Assembly (NCBI GenBank): GCA_022606135.1
Contig: JABYQN010000002.1
Coordinates: forward strand, 3,224,001 to 3,288,000
Length of the DNA: 64,000 nt
Direction of reading: 5' to 3'
Origin: Fomes fomentarius
Taxonomy: Eukaryota; Basidiomycota; Agaricomycetes; Polyporales; Polyporaceae
A model generated the notes under the pieces. The model had not been told where the DNA came from, did not search any database, and worked only from the letters and a program-made list of their open reading frames with translations. Shown here piece after piece: positions 10,388-21,901 of the stretch. Numbering within the stretch: the first letter of the stretch is position 1; each line of letters opens with the position of its first letter. The position numbers and the translations under genes are program-made.

Positions 10388-12258
10388 CTATGACGGTCGC
10401 GTGGACAATTCATGATTGCCGTCGAGGTAAGGTAGCGATGGACTGGGGGGTCCACGACTCGCGGCAGGCGCACGGCGCTCGCTGTACTGTGGTGGAAGCT
10501 CGATGACTTCGTCATCAGGGGGTGGTGGGAGGTCGTCCTCGATGTCAGTGTGCAGGACGAAGCGGGCAGGAGTCTGGTATGTCGACACGCCGGCCTGTGC
10601 GGCTTTGCGTTGTGCTGCGCTCGAAGTAAGGCTCTGGTCCCAGGACGAGACACTGCCTTCTTGACGTGTTGCACCGAAAGCTGCTGCACCTGCCATACCC
10701 ACATATGCGGAAGCACCTCCATACGCAGAAGCACCCCCGTACGCAGACGCGCCTCCATACGCGGAAGCACCGCCGAATACAGACCCACCATGTGTTGAGT
10801 CTGGACGAGGGTTCATTGGGAATTGTCCTGTCGTTGCAGAACCGGGGGGTGGGCAAAATTGAGGGTCGATGCACCACCGAATCGAGAAGCATCGCTGGGT
10901 CGTCCGTTGCTGAGCAAGTTGAGGGCAGAGCTCGGTGTTTCGGAGTGGTCTTGGGGATAGAATGGATACGGGCTGAGCGATGAATGTGGGGGAAGGCCAA
11001 TGTCGCCCTTAACAAGGTCCACATCCTGCTTCTGGAAACGGTGACCAAAGAACCGGCCTCCGAACACGCCAGCGCCACCATTGCGGCGACGAAGGTAGAA
11101 CCAAACGAGGGAGCCGACCACGAGTAGCGCGATGATAGTCCCAACGATAACAGCAGCGACCGTGCCCGCGTTTGAAGGGTTGCTATCGTCATCTGTCTTT
11201 GATGAACTGGAATCTGTGTTTGAGCCGTCGTTCGAGTCATCACCCTTGTTACCGCCGGTATCACCCTTTTGAGTGGACGAGGGAACTTTGGACGTGGAAG
11301 TCATGGAGGGATGGACGGAGGCAGAAGCAGGAGACTGCGCGTTCAGACATGTCTTGTCGTCCGACAAGCCTATGGACGTAAACTCTGTCGATCCACCTTG
11401 CCGACCTCTAGCATCTTGCATGTAAAATGCTATCTTGGTGCCCGCGGCGACGTTCGCCGTCCAGTCGAAGCTTCTGACACTTGGTCCAGGATTCAAAACG
11501 AAGGTGGAACCTCCCGGAATTATGCCCTACAACGAGTTTAGGACCATGCAGAAAGAATTCAAAAGGAATGCGACATACCTTGATGGTAACAGGTAGTATT
11601 GCGTCTGGATACCCGTCGAACGTGTAGAGCCTAAGAAGATGATTGGACGAAGCATGTGGACAAAAGCTGGGAAACGTACCTGCATTGCGCAAGAGCGGAA
11701 TTGGTTTCATAGAAGAAGTCGACACCTACGATCAGATGGGCCATTAACTGCCTGTAAAGATGCACTCGAATGTCGACTCACCTGGATCAGTAGTATTGCA
11801 TTGGGTCTTGCCCTTCTGCTTCCCCACAACTATCATGGGAGAAACACCTCCCGTTCCATAGCCACCTGCATCGGACATGACTGCCACCATTTGGTGACCT
11901 GCTTCGAGTGGGATCGCAGTCTTGTATGTGCCCTTATTATTTGTGTAGGCATTGTCAGGGATATCGAGAACTCTTGGTCTTCCGAAGGACTGTGAGGGTT
12001 CTCAACGTCTGAAGTAGATTGGTCACAAATGTGAGAAACGCACGGGGACTATTGTTAGATGATAGGGACCAACTCCGCCTGAGGAAGGGATTTTAGACGC
12101 GTGAGGGGAGACAGAAGGATCGTCGTACCGGTCCATGACACTTCGAAATCATCGCAGGAGGTAGCCGCGCCATAGGAGAACGTGAAGTTGGCGGCGCTCA
12201 CTTGAGGTGCCCATAGAAGGAGTAAAGTTGGGAGGAGAGCAAAAGATTGTTTCCACAT
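10388..12258 (-). CDS. Secretory single-pass membrane protein with probable C-terminal frameshift
   Basis: Exons on the minus strand: 12258-12129, 12078-12044, 11989-11782, 11725-11680, 11630-11579, then 11526 downward. Signal peptide MWKQSFALLPTLLLLWAPQVSA, a Cys-containing extracellular domain (SCDDFEVSWTG, GGVGPYHLTI, NTTDPG), a Ser/Thr/Asp stalk, one membrane segment (VAAVIVGTIIALLVVGSLVW) followed by RRR, then a cytosolic tail. This layout resembles Mid2/Skg6-type fungal wall-sensor-like proteins. As written, frame one stops at 10813 (394 aa), but the next frame continues at once with strongly coding sequence (AYGGAS repeats, EVIELPPQYSE, stop at 10388). One extra C in the C6 run at 10844-10849 would restore a single reading frame. 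Confidence 0.7.
10844..10849 (-). other. Frameshift point in a C6 homopolymer (G6 on +)
   Basis: Position where the reading frame of the membrane protein is lost. Both frames overlap here, and the downstream frame opens with a continuation that reads naturally into the tail, so a one-base length error or real slippage in this run is the simplest explanation. Confidence 0.6.
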
Positions 12259-12390
12259 GGACGAGGGGAGGGGAGGCACGGCGACGAGGGAAGCCGCACT
12301 GGAGACCAGTGGAGACAAGACAGACAAATAGATAGTAGCAAGAGAGCGGAAGGGGCGTGCACGGACTGTGCACGGGCGGCGGGCGATGGG

Positions 12391-12426
<36 letters not shown>

Positions 12427-13436
12427 GGAGGAGGATGGCGACGAGGAGCAGACTGTCTTAGGCTAGTGCGCAAGGCGTCTAATGATCTGCATGGTCTTGG
12501 CATCTACCTCGAGTTCCCGACGAAGACCCATCAGCGCAATTTTGATCCGCCTTTCCTTTGCGGGCGGCCACCGCTCCCCGCCTTCCGAGTCGCTCGCCCT
12601 CGTCTGTGTAGTTTCCGAGTAGTTTCGCTCATTGCCTTGCCTCTAGTCCGCTGGAACGTCATGCACAGGTGCATAACGGGCGGGGAGGACAGTGTGATGC
12701 CGTGCATGCCGGGCATGTTGAATGCTATCTGTGTCTGATTCTGAGACGTCCGTCGCCACAGACTGACTGACAACAGTCACCGCTGACAGTGACAATCCAT
12801 CATCCCGCACCAAACCCTCATCATCTGAGCACTCCTTCTTCTTCATCCCCTTCCTCCGATAGCAACCAGCAGCGATAACTCTTCTCTTCCAACTCCCGCG
12901 TGCTCTGTTCCTGCCGTACAAGAGAGTGAGTCGAAGTATCGGTGGTAGAGACTCAAGAGTTGGCTGCTTTAGCGGGTTGCCCCCGTCCTTCGTGGTGAAC
13001 ATACTGGCTACTGACCGACAACAAATCTCTAACAGTGCCCAGTCCGAATTCTATCTTAAGAGTACTAATATCAGTCTACTTATTTGGGCCAGGCGCTATA
13101 GCAATACTATCTGTAAGCGCTCGCCTGAACCACAACACACTCATTAGTATCTTGTATCTTGAAGATACCGCATGATATAGCCTTCAAACTAGTCGCAAAT
13201 ATCGGGGTATATGAGTAGTACCTGCATGCGAAGTATCATGGCTATTGGTGGGTGGACTGATTGATCTAGGGTCGGAAGGTGTTCTAGTGATGTATTATTT
13301 GTACCTATTTGTCCCGGCGAAGTGCGAATAGTACCAAAGTACTGCTTGGTATTACCATCGCTTGGTTCACTCGCAAACAGTTTCCCATCTCAATTATACC
13401 CTCACTTCTCTCTAAGTCTCTTGCTGTTCACTGCCC
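12259..13436. other. Divergent intergenic region
   Basis: About 1.2 kb between two divergent genes. Apart from the GAGGAC repeat I see no gene; longer open frames here have no codon pattern or family likeness. Confidence 0.5.
12391..12423 (+). repeat. (GAGGAC)5 hexanucleotide microsatellite
   Basis: Five and a half perfect copies of GAGGAC about 135-165 bases upstream of the membrane-protein start codon, so inside its promoter or 5' leader. Confidence 0.9.
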
Positions 13437-15242
13437 ATGGGTGTTCCTCCGGCACAAGTCTGGACCCGTGAGCAGGTCGCGACCCGGATTCTTGCCGGCG
13501 ACACCGTCTTCGTCCTCAACGGCAACCTCGTCCGCGTCTCCCCTTCCTGGCTCACAGCACACCCGGGCGGCGCCCTCGCCATCCTACACTACGTGGGACG
13601 CGATGCGACGGACGAAGTCGAGGCGTTCCACTCGGAGGAGACACTGCAAAAGATGAAGGGATTCGTGATTGGACGTGTCGAGATGGGCGAGCAGGGCTGG
13701 GCGCCGTTCGTGCCCCCGATCGCCAGCGGGTGGGTGAGGCAGGTGGGCAGGAGCGGGAAGATGGAATGGTACAACGAGGCGACGCCGCTCCGGTCGACAG
13801 AGGACGAGAAGGCGAAGGAGGGCGGTCCTGCATCGCAGATTCTACTCAAGAAGGGCAAGGTCGAGGTCGCGGAGACGGGCCCGACGCTCGCGCAGCTGCA
13901 GCCGGTGCCGAACGAGCTGTCGCTGAAGACGGAGAAGATGCACTCGGACGCGTACAAGGAGCTGCACAAGCGGGTCATCGACGCGGGCCTGTACAAGACG
14001 CGGTATATTACTGGGTACGGGCCGGAAGTTATCCGCTACACTCTCCTCGCAGCGACGTCGGCGTACTGCTATCGAAAGGACTGGCTGATGGCCAGTGCTT
14101 TGTTCCTCGGACTGTTCTGGCAGCAGCTCACTTTCTTCGCGCATGACCTTGGGCATGTCGGCGTCACGCACAACTGGACGCTTGACCGTCTCATATCTAT
14201 ATTCATCGCTGACCTGGTGGGTGGGCTAAGTATAGGCTGGTGGGTCCATGTGAGTATCTTTGTATTCATCCTTCTCGTGCAACGTCTAAATTCGTCTCTA
14301 TAGAATCACAACGTACATCATTGTATGTCTCCCATATTCCTGTCTAGGACTGTACTGACGGACGTATGCGATTGGAGTGGTCACTAATCACCCCTCTCAG
14401 TATGTTTCCTCCACTCTCACCCTGATGTCTATACTAATATCCTGCAGTGACCCCGACATTCAGCACCTCCCTTTCTTTGCCATCTCTCCCGTCTTCCTCA
14501 ACTCGCTCTGGTCATCGTACTACAAGCGCGAGATGACCTTTGACGCAGCTGGCAAGCTGCTGATCTCGCTCCAGCACAAGCTCTTCTACATCGTGCTCTC
14601 CCTCGCCCGCTTCAACCTTTACGCCAACTCGTACACCTACCTCATAAAGACCGCCTTCGAGCCCAAGAAGTACCGTGGCGGCCGCTGGTGGTGGTGGGCA
14701 GAGATCGCCGGACTCGGGATCTTTGCCGCCTGGTTCACCGCCGTCTTGAGGGGCTGCGGAACATGGCAGAACGCGCTCGTTTACCTCCTCGTCAGCCATG
14801 TTGCCGCTAGCCCTGTACATATCCAGGTATGTTTTGCTGAACGTCGAGATTCGCGTCCAGGAATTGACGCTTGGCCGGATGATAGATCGTGCTCTCGCAC
14901 TTCTCGCGTTCCACCGCAGACCTCGGGCCCGTCGAGTCGTTCTTCGCGCGACAGCTCCGCACGACTGTCGACGTCATCTGCTCACCGAGCATCGAATTTA
15001 TCCATGGCGGGCTGCACTTGCAGGTGACACATCACTTGTTCCCTCGTCTTCCACGACACAACCTCCGAGAGGCGAGCTTGCTTGTTAAGGAGTACGCCAA
15101 GGAACGTGGCCTTGAATACGCAGAGTTTGGCTTTGTTGAGGGCAACGAGGAGGTTAATGGTGTTCTCAAGCAGGTCGCCGATCAACTGAAGATCATCAGT
15201 ATGGTCGCGGATAGCGAGATCAAGGAAGCCATGAAAAGTTAG
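13437..15242 (+). CDS. Cyt-b5 fused front-end desaturase, delta-8 sphingolipid desaturase type
   Basis: About 529 aa from exons 13437-14249, 14304-14322, 14378-14399, 14448-14826 and 14886-15242. N-terminal cytochrome b5 domain (heme motif HPGG, partner His in FHSEE), then a membrane desaturase with three His boxes: HDLGH, HNVHH (split across the first two introns) and QVTHH. The Gln in the third box marks front-end desaturases such as fungal delta-8 sphingolipid and delta-6 fatty acid desaturases. In basidiomycetes the sphingolipid enzyme makes the 4,8-sphingadienine base of glucosylceramide. Substrate is an inference from family; delta-6-type activity cannot be ruled out. Two exons are only 19 and 22 bases. 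Confidence 0.88.
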
Positions 15243-15496
15243 ATGACTGTTCTCCATGTAATTAGATGTCTCAAGCTATACTGTTTACGGTCCTTCCACC
15301 GTACATTTTATGTTTTCAAACTCGCTCAATTAATTGGGAGACAGCCCAACCAAAAGTGCAATCATCATATTCGTGCATATGGCATATGATGCTATAAGAC
15401 CCCGGGCGTGCCAGCTTTTGAGTACATGGGATGTGCAAGTGGTAGCATAGTGCAAATAGTGCCGTACAGGAAGAGAAGAAGTGATACACGGATAGT

Positions 15497-16309
15497 TTAC
15501 TTCTTCTTGTTGGCCTCCTCCTCGGCCTTCTACATTGGGGCGATGTATTCAATACGAGTAAATCTACTGCAACTTGAACACTACGAACCTTCGCTTCCCG
15601 GATTTTGCGCTTGCCCTCGTTGCGGGCGGTTGCGCGCTCGTTGCGGAGGGTGCGGTAGGCCTCGAACTCGCGCTCCTCCGAAGTGATCTTGCGAGGTGCC
15701 TCGGGGATGACGGAGGGAGGGAGGGAGATGGGCGCACGGGTGGCAGCGGCAGTAAGGTCGTCGCCCTGCAAAGATATAAGAACCCGATTCAAACACGGTA
15801 CTTCCATGGCTACCCACCGTAGAGTCGCCCTTCTTGGGCTTCTTCGCGTTGCGGGGGAAGACAACGAGACGAGTCTTGTAAGCCTTGAGACGCTCCACGT
15901 TCACCACCTTACCCTCCTCGCTCAAGTTCCGCCTCCTGTGGTCGACGACGATGCCGATACCGCGCGCCTCCTTCTTGCCGATACCAGCCTCCTTGAGCTC
16001 AGCCAGAGTGAAGCCGCGGCCCTCGCGGACTTTCCTGTTGTAGCGCACGGTCTGCCCACGGACGGCGGGGCGGAGGAGAGAGAGGGGGCGGACGCCGAGC
16101 TTGGCGGCCTTCGTCTGGCGGGCCTGGCGACGACGGAGCTTGCGGCCGGGTTGGTCGAACCAGGTGCGGACACGGCTCTGCCAGTCCTTGCGGAAGTGGT
16201 TCGCGTGGAGGACTGTGGATCACAAGCAAGCCACATGAGTTCTGTCTCTTCGCTCGCTCTTCCAGACGTGTAAGTGCCTGTACGAACCGTTGTTGTAGCG
16301 GAAACCCAT
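15497..16309 (-). CDS. RPL13: 60S ribosomal protein L13 (eL13)
   Basis: 208 aa from exons 16309-16288, 16212-15818, 15765-15589, 15529-15497. Family hallmarks: start [53 protein letters not shown], and a Lys-rich end ANKKK. Length fits eukaryotic eL13. The first coding exon is 22 bases, the usual arrangement in fungal ribosomal protein genes. Confidence 0.96.
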
Positions 16310-17296
16310 GTCTTAGTCTGCGAATGTGAATGGGAGTGTCAGGTCACGGCATTCAGAGAGGGAACGGGGAGTTGCCAGATGCAAGGGAATCGCTCCATCC
16401 GTGATGAGTTCAGTCAATCCACCTAGTTCCTACGAGATTTCCACAGAAACAATGATTTCGACCGTACAAACGGCATCCGTGGAGACGATCCTGCAACATT
16501 CCAGACGCAAATACGGGCATACTCACCTTGAAGGGGGTCTTAAGGAGGCGTTCACAGATTCTGCCCTATCTCACTGGTACTAGAGCGCCTCCAGAGTTTG
16601 GCGGAGTTCCAAGCCGTGCGAATCTGATCCGGATGTCCGGCCGAAAAGAGGTAGGCGCCCCTCCACCTTGTAAGTAGTACTCTTATATCCATTGAAGGCT
16701 TTATATCATTACGCAGAGTCAGTGATCAACTCCATTTGTGGCCGTCTAGCTTCACTCTGTGACCACAGTGACGATACTTATATTATGAAATGGACCCTCA
16801 CATCGAGACCCACAGCGTGCAAGGTAGCGAGTCGATCCGTCGCCAACGCGCATGGCGTGCAGCATGGAGGAGTCATCGGATTTCACAAAGTCGCGCAGCT
16901 TGTGCGGCACGAGAGCAGCTCTCCGAATGTCAACTTACGACATTTTCCCCCGCTCCTGGGTCCGCAATTCGACCAAACATTCTGTTTGCACTGTACAGAA
17001 TGCGAAAAGTGGCTTAGCGCCCCCCTGTCGACGCGTCCATGCATCCTGACCGCAGCCCGACTTTCCAGATGCCATGGGCTGTCCATCGCGTTCACACAAC
17101 TCCAGTTCGCCAGGGTCCTCGTTTGAACATCGCACTGCTACTTGCGGCCCTTCCTCCGATCCGAACGTGGTAAGGCTAGCAGCGTGCTCCGGCTAAAAAC
17201 ACGCGGCGGCACACATATCAAGGGTACCTCGAGTGGTGGATAGAACACTCACTATTCAACCCCTATTCACCCCACCCAAGTCCGGACTCGCATCCC
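16310..17296. other. Divergent intergenic region (RPL13 / MetE-like)
   Basis: Nearly 1 kb between divergent genes. Several open frames exist but none has family likeness or intron support. No tRNA fold seen. Confidence 0.5.
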
Positions 17297-19132
17297 ATGG
17301 CTTCTTTGGTATCGGCATCTGCGAAGCGCATTCCGCACGTTGACCACGTGGGATCCCTCCTCCGCCCCAAGGAGCTCTTGGAGAAACGCAGTGCATTCCA
17401 TGCTGGGAAGTGTTCCGCGGAGCAGCTCAAGGCTGCCGAAAACGCGGCAATCCCGGAGATAGTCAAGTTGCAAAAGGACCTCGGTCTAACCATCATCAAC
17501 GATGGCGAGATGCGCAGGTGAATAGCCCGGATAACCACCCCCTGGTGCTCGGGTTCGGACTGACGGCGCCCATCATGACAGGTCGGTTTACAACCAGGGT
17601 ATATTCGAGACATTGGACGGCATGACTGTGATCGAGAACCGTACGTGGCCGTCTCTCGTATAGTTAGTCCGTCGAAGTGATTCATATCGAATTTCCTAGG
17701 ACCGTTTACGGAATTCATGGCACGTCCCTACCACGTACCCTTGGAGTATTCACCGTAGCATACTAATGAGCTCATCAGCCGTACCTCCCTTACGTCCCCA
17801 TGTTCGAGGCCATGGGCATACCGGGGTTCACATCAGTCAAGTGCACGGTATGAAGAGAATGGTCTTGTCACGCGCTCCTAGACACGCCACTGATACCTCA
17901 CTGTCCAGGGCAAAATACGCCGCACTCAGCCTATCTACACCCATGAATTCATATCGCTGAAGCAGCATGTTTTACTAGAGGTAGGACATGTGATGTTCCG
18001 CAGTACAAGTTCATGCATACTGACGTCGACGGCATCAAGGACGTGCCGAATCTCAAGATCACAATTTGTGGCCCGACATGGATGCACCTGCGGCACGGTT
18101 CCGAACATACGTACGACCATTCGGTTTACCAAAATGACGGTGTGGAGCGGTCATCACGTCTAGCAAGCGAAGACTAACATTGACTCGTTCACAAGACAAA
18201 TATTTTGCGGATCTTGTGAAGGCATTCCGCGAGGAGATTGCAGACTTGTACCAGCTTGGCTGCCGGCGCATACAATTCGATGACCCAGGCTTCGCATTCT
18301 ACTGTTCGGATGTCACCATCGTGGGCATGGAAGCCAAGGGCGTCGAGCGGGAGAAGCTGCTAAGCAAGCATATCGACGTGTACAACGCTATCACTGCAAA
18401 CCAGCCCGCTGACCTGGTCTTCAGTGTACACACCTGTCGTGGCAACATGAAGGCAGGTCGATAGTTGGTGTGGATGAAGCGCATTCCAATTGACTAGAGA
18501 CTATATAGGGGATGCACTTCTCTGAGGGCAGCTATGAGCACGTCGCCAAGCAATTATTCGAGAGCTTGGAGGTGGATGCGTTCTATGTGAGCGCTGTTAT
18601 GCTATTGTGCTGTCGGAAGACATGGCGACTGACGCTGAGTGTGTAGTTGGAGTACGACACCGATCGCGCTGGTGGCCTGGAGCCTCTACGATACTTGCCG
18701 CCAAACAAGCACGTCTTCCTTGGCCTTGTGACGACCAAGAGCGGCGCAGTAAGTAGTAGGCCGTTTCTGCAATGGCGCGCAGCTGACGAGGCTATGTGCG
18801 CAGCTGGAGGACATTGAGATTATGAAGGGGCGGGTACACAAGGCGGCTGCAATCATCTCTCAAGGTGTGCCTGAACGGCCGTACGAGGACGCGCTGAAGC
18901 AGTATGTATACCGACGTTGTGGCTGACGCGCTATTTTTGTACTGACAGCGTGGACAGGATCTCCATTAGCCCCCAATGTGGGTTTGCATCGGTGTTTGAG
19001 GGGAACCCTATCACGGAAGAGGTAGGTAGAGTTGTACGGTGTGGGCCCAGTGGCGATGACTGACAGTGCGGACAGGAGGAGCGGAAGAAGCTGGCGTTGG
19101 TGGTCGAGGCGGCGAAGGAGATTTGGGGCTGA
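17297..19132 (+). CDS. MetE C-terminal domain-like zinc methyltransferase
   Basis: About 403 aa from exons 17297-17517, 17582-17640, 17700-17734, 17779-17847, 17909-17980, 18040-18139, 18196-18452, 18509-18586, 18647-18748, 18804-18901, 18958-19021, 19076-19132. Matches the UROD/MetE-like barrel of cobalamin-independent methionine synthase: DHVGSLLRP near the start, INDGEMRR, IQFDDPGF, zinc-ligand HTCRGN, LEYDTDRAG and SPQCGF. At about 400 aa it is half of a full MetE, so it lacks the N-terminal barrel and is probably a stand-alone methyltransferase-like enzyme with an unknown acceptor. Intron 7 (18453-18508) appears to use a GC donor. Confidence 0.85.
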
Positions 19133-19796
19133 GCAGGAGCAGCTTCAAGGGCTGAGGGCAGCTGAAGGGGCACTGGCTAGTGCAAGGGCCAGTAGCAGGC
19201 TGAGCTTGGGGCGCCGCGAGAGTCGAGGCATGATATCATATAGCTGTGCTGGGCGTAGGCCAGGTTATGCTGACAAATTCGGTGTTGTTCTGTGCCTGTA
19301 CGACTGTTTACCTGAGCCTGAGCCTGAGCCTGAGCCTGACTGGAGGACTGGTGCTGGTGCTGGGCCGATGACCGCGTATGACAAGCACCAGACAAGCACT
19401 TGGGTCGCGGAGGCGGAGACGGGGCAGTTGCGGAGAAGGAGCGGCGCTGGAGCGTCGCGTGCTGGGCACAGATAGGACGATGTGCGTATTAAGCCGAAGC
19501 CTGCCTGGTTCTGTGCCCAGGTCTCGGAGCTCGAGTGTTTGCTCTTCCCCTCCTCCTCCCACCACCATCCAGTCTCCTCCTGCCTTCGCTGCTCCCTGCA
19601 TCTTTTCCTATCCGACGCCTCGTTGATACTTGTCGTGCAAGAGATCCCGTCTCCATCCGGCCTGTATCCATCCACACCCGCGCTCTTGGCGTGGGAGATC
19701 TGCTCTTGCCGAATTCTCTGACCTCCTGACCATCGCACAATCGAACCTCCGCCAAAGGCGTTCCTGCCGCCCTAAAGACTCCATCCTCCTCAATTC
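19133..19796. other. Intergenic with hexanucleotide repeat
   Basis: Between co-oriented genes. Contains five copies of CCTGAG/C at 19311-19340. No supported gene. Confidence 0.45.
19311..19340 (+). repeat. (CCTGAG)5 microsatellite
   Basis: Four perfect and one imperfect copy of CCTGAG in tandem downstream of the MetE-like gene. Confidence 0.85.
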
Positions 19797-21363
19797 ATGC
19801 AACTCTCAAAGCATCATCCACGGCACAGGCCGGCCACCGCTGATCCGTTCGACGACCCAGCCAACATCTCTTACTCTGCCTACGGCGTCCCCACCCTCGC
19901 TAGGAACGCCCCGCCCCACCCCTCTGTTTATCGTCAACCACCACCTCCTCCCCCGAAACCCATCGCCAAGCCCCAGTCTCGTCGTCACTACCAGCCTTCC
20001 GCCGGCAAGCGTGACAACATCATGGACGCCGTTCGAGACACCGTAACCGTCCGCACCAGCTCTGATCAGAACACTCGCACTAGAGTAGCTCGCAGTCAGA
20101 CCGAGCTCCCTTCGTGAGTATCCAATTTGCTGTGTCGTTACCGATGTGACCTGATATCACCCCTTTGCGTCGCTTCGCTTGTTCCTTTCCCCCTTCCTTC
20201 TCTTCCACTGCCACATACAGTCCCCCCTCCTCTCGTCCGGCCGCTCCCCCTGTTACCAGACGCTCACACTCGCAAGATAACACCATGGACAAGGGGAAAT
20301 CCAAGTCGAAGAAGAAGGGCTCATCCCATGCTGATGTCATCGATAGGCTGGATTTCTCTGGGGTTGGTCCCAGTACGTCCTCGTTCTTGTTTTTGCCTAT
20401 GCAGTTGCCTGACATCGCACAGTGTTCCACCACGATGGCCCTTTCGATGCCTGCGCTCCCTCTCGTAACCGTCATCACAACAAGGCGCCCATGAAGGCTT
20501 GGAGCGCGGGCCACGAGGCGGACCAGAGGGCTCTAGCCAATGCTCAACAAGTCCAACCAAGGTCGCCCGACGTCTTCATCCCCTACGAAGCTCCTAAGAA
20601 GAAACACGATGCAATCGCGGAGGCATGGGGCATCCACGAACCCGAGCCGTTCGAGGACTTTTCCGCAGGAGGTGGGGCCACTTCGCGACCAAGCGGGGAG
20701 TATGGCAGGGGTACCAACGGTTCTGGAAGGCGAACGAAGGACGGGCGGGAGGCTCGCGACGTATATCGCGAGTACCTCGAAGAGAACCACCCTTCTCCGG
20801 CCCGTCGTCCCACCAAGCGCAACATCCCTCCTCCCCAGCCCATCTTCGTGCCCGAGAGCGACCTCGACGTTAATCCTCCTTCACCCACCAGTGCCGGGCC
20901 TGAGACTCCCAGCGGTAACGCCCCCAGGCGAAACAAGTCTATCATGCAACGCATCCGCAGGATGCGCGACTCGCCCAACGTTCCCGTCGGAAATTATGAT
21001 AGTGACGAACGGAGGCGCGACCTGTCGCCCAGCTCTAATGGTAAGCAATATAGCGTTGTGCACGACTGGTCTTCACAAGCCCGTTCTCCCAGCCGACCGA
21101 CGCATCGCTCACAAGGATCCTTTCTAGGGCGCTACGGTCGTGGTGCGACTGCCCAGCCCTCCGACGATGCGTTCGTGTACGTTGACCATGTGCCGATGAA
21201 GAAGGACAAGTCTCTTCCTACTCCACCTAACTACGGCACTCCTTCAGGTGAGAATATGGAAGGCTATTTTGACGGCGCGGAGGTCGGCGCAAGCGGCCTT
21301 GGGCGGAAGACGAGCCTCCTCAAGAAAGTTGGGACGGTCGTCAAGGGCCGCACGCCCAAGTAA
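19797..21363 (+). CDS. Pal1 family cell-morphology protein
   Basis: About 469 aa from exons 19797-20113, 20221-20372, 20423-21363. The Pal1 core motif FHHDGPFDAC is made at the second junction, followed by APMKAWSAGHEADQRALAN, typical of the family. The rest is Pro/Ser/Arg rich and likely disordered, ending in basic KKVGTVVKGRTPK. Pal1 in fission yeast is a membrane-associated morphology protein linked to the endocytic adaptor Sla2/End4; role here inferred from family. Confidence 0.9.
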
Positions 21364-21901
21364 CCAAACCATCTTGCCTCTCCTGATGATGATATGATCG
21401 TACGCTTGGTGACTGAGTATCGCCGTTGTATGTTTCCCCCCTCCATTCAGTGTATCACAGAGCCTATCTTTTGCTGCTCGCCATGTGAACTAACTACTAT
21501 TACGTGGTCGTATAGTAGAGAGACTCTCCTGTGCGTCCTCAGCACGCATTCTACTTCGTGTCCTTCTGTCTATGTCTGTACTCCGCTCCTTACGGTTGAT
21601 TCCCGTCTTTTCCCGTCTCGTCCCATCTCGCCTAATGAAGTCACCCCTGTCTATGGATACCGGTCTCTTTGATTCCCCTTCTGTTCTAGCGCTTTGCTCT
21701 TCGTTCCACAGGTCTCATTTCTACTTACCTTAGTGTGTTCATGAATCCTCCCGTCGCATCAAGGAATTCGCCCTGTATGTATACCGAGCTTAAGAGTCTC
21801 AGAACGAATACGCAGAAATGTGCTCGGATCCGTTGCGAGCTATATGTACGAGAGACAACAAATATTATCTATGCGTTATATTCTACGACTACAAGTCTGA
21901 T
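21364..21901. other. Convergent intergenic region
   Basis: Pyrimidine-rich 3' UTR sequence between Pal1 and HIS7. No gene seen. Confidence 0.5.

Noticed and set aside
12247..12738. 163-codon plus-strand open frame over the GAGGAC repeat.
   Set aside because: Its length comes from the repeat and from the antisense of exon 1 of the membrane protein.
16692..17126. 144-codon plus-strand open frame between RPL13 and the MetE-like gene.
   Set aside because: No family likeness, biased composition, and sits in a promoter region; kept as noncoding.
17969..18039. Possible ultra-short 23-base intron in the MetE-like gene.
   Set aside because: An acceptor at 18039 gives a normal 59-base intron with a CTGAC branch site and a better protein match (LLE-DVPNLKIT).
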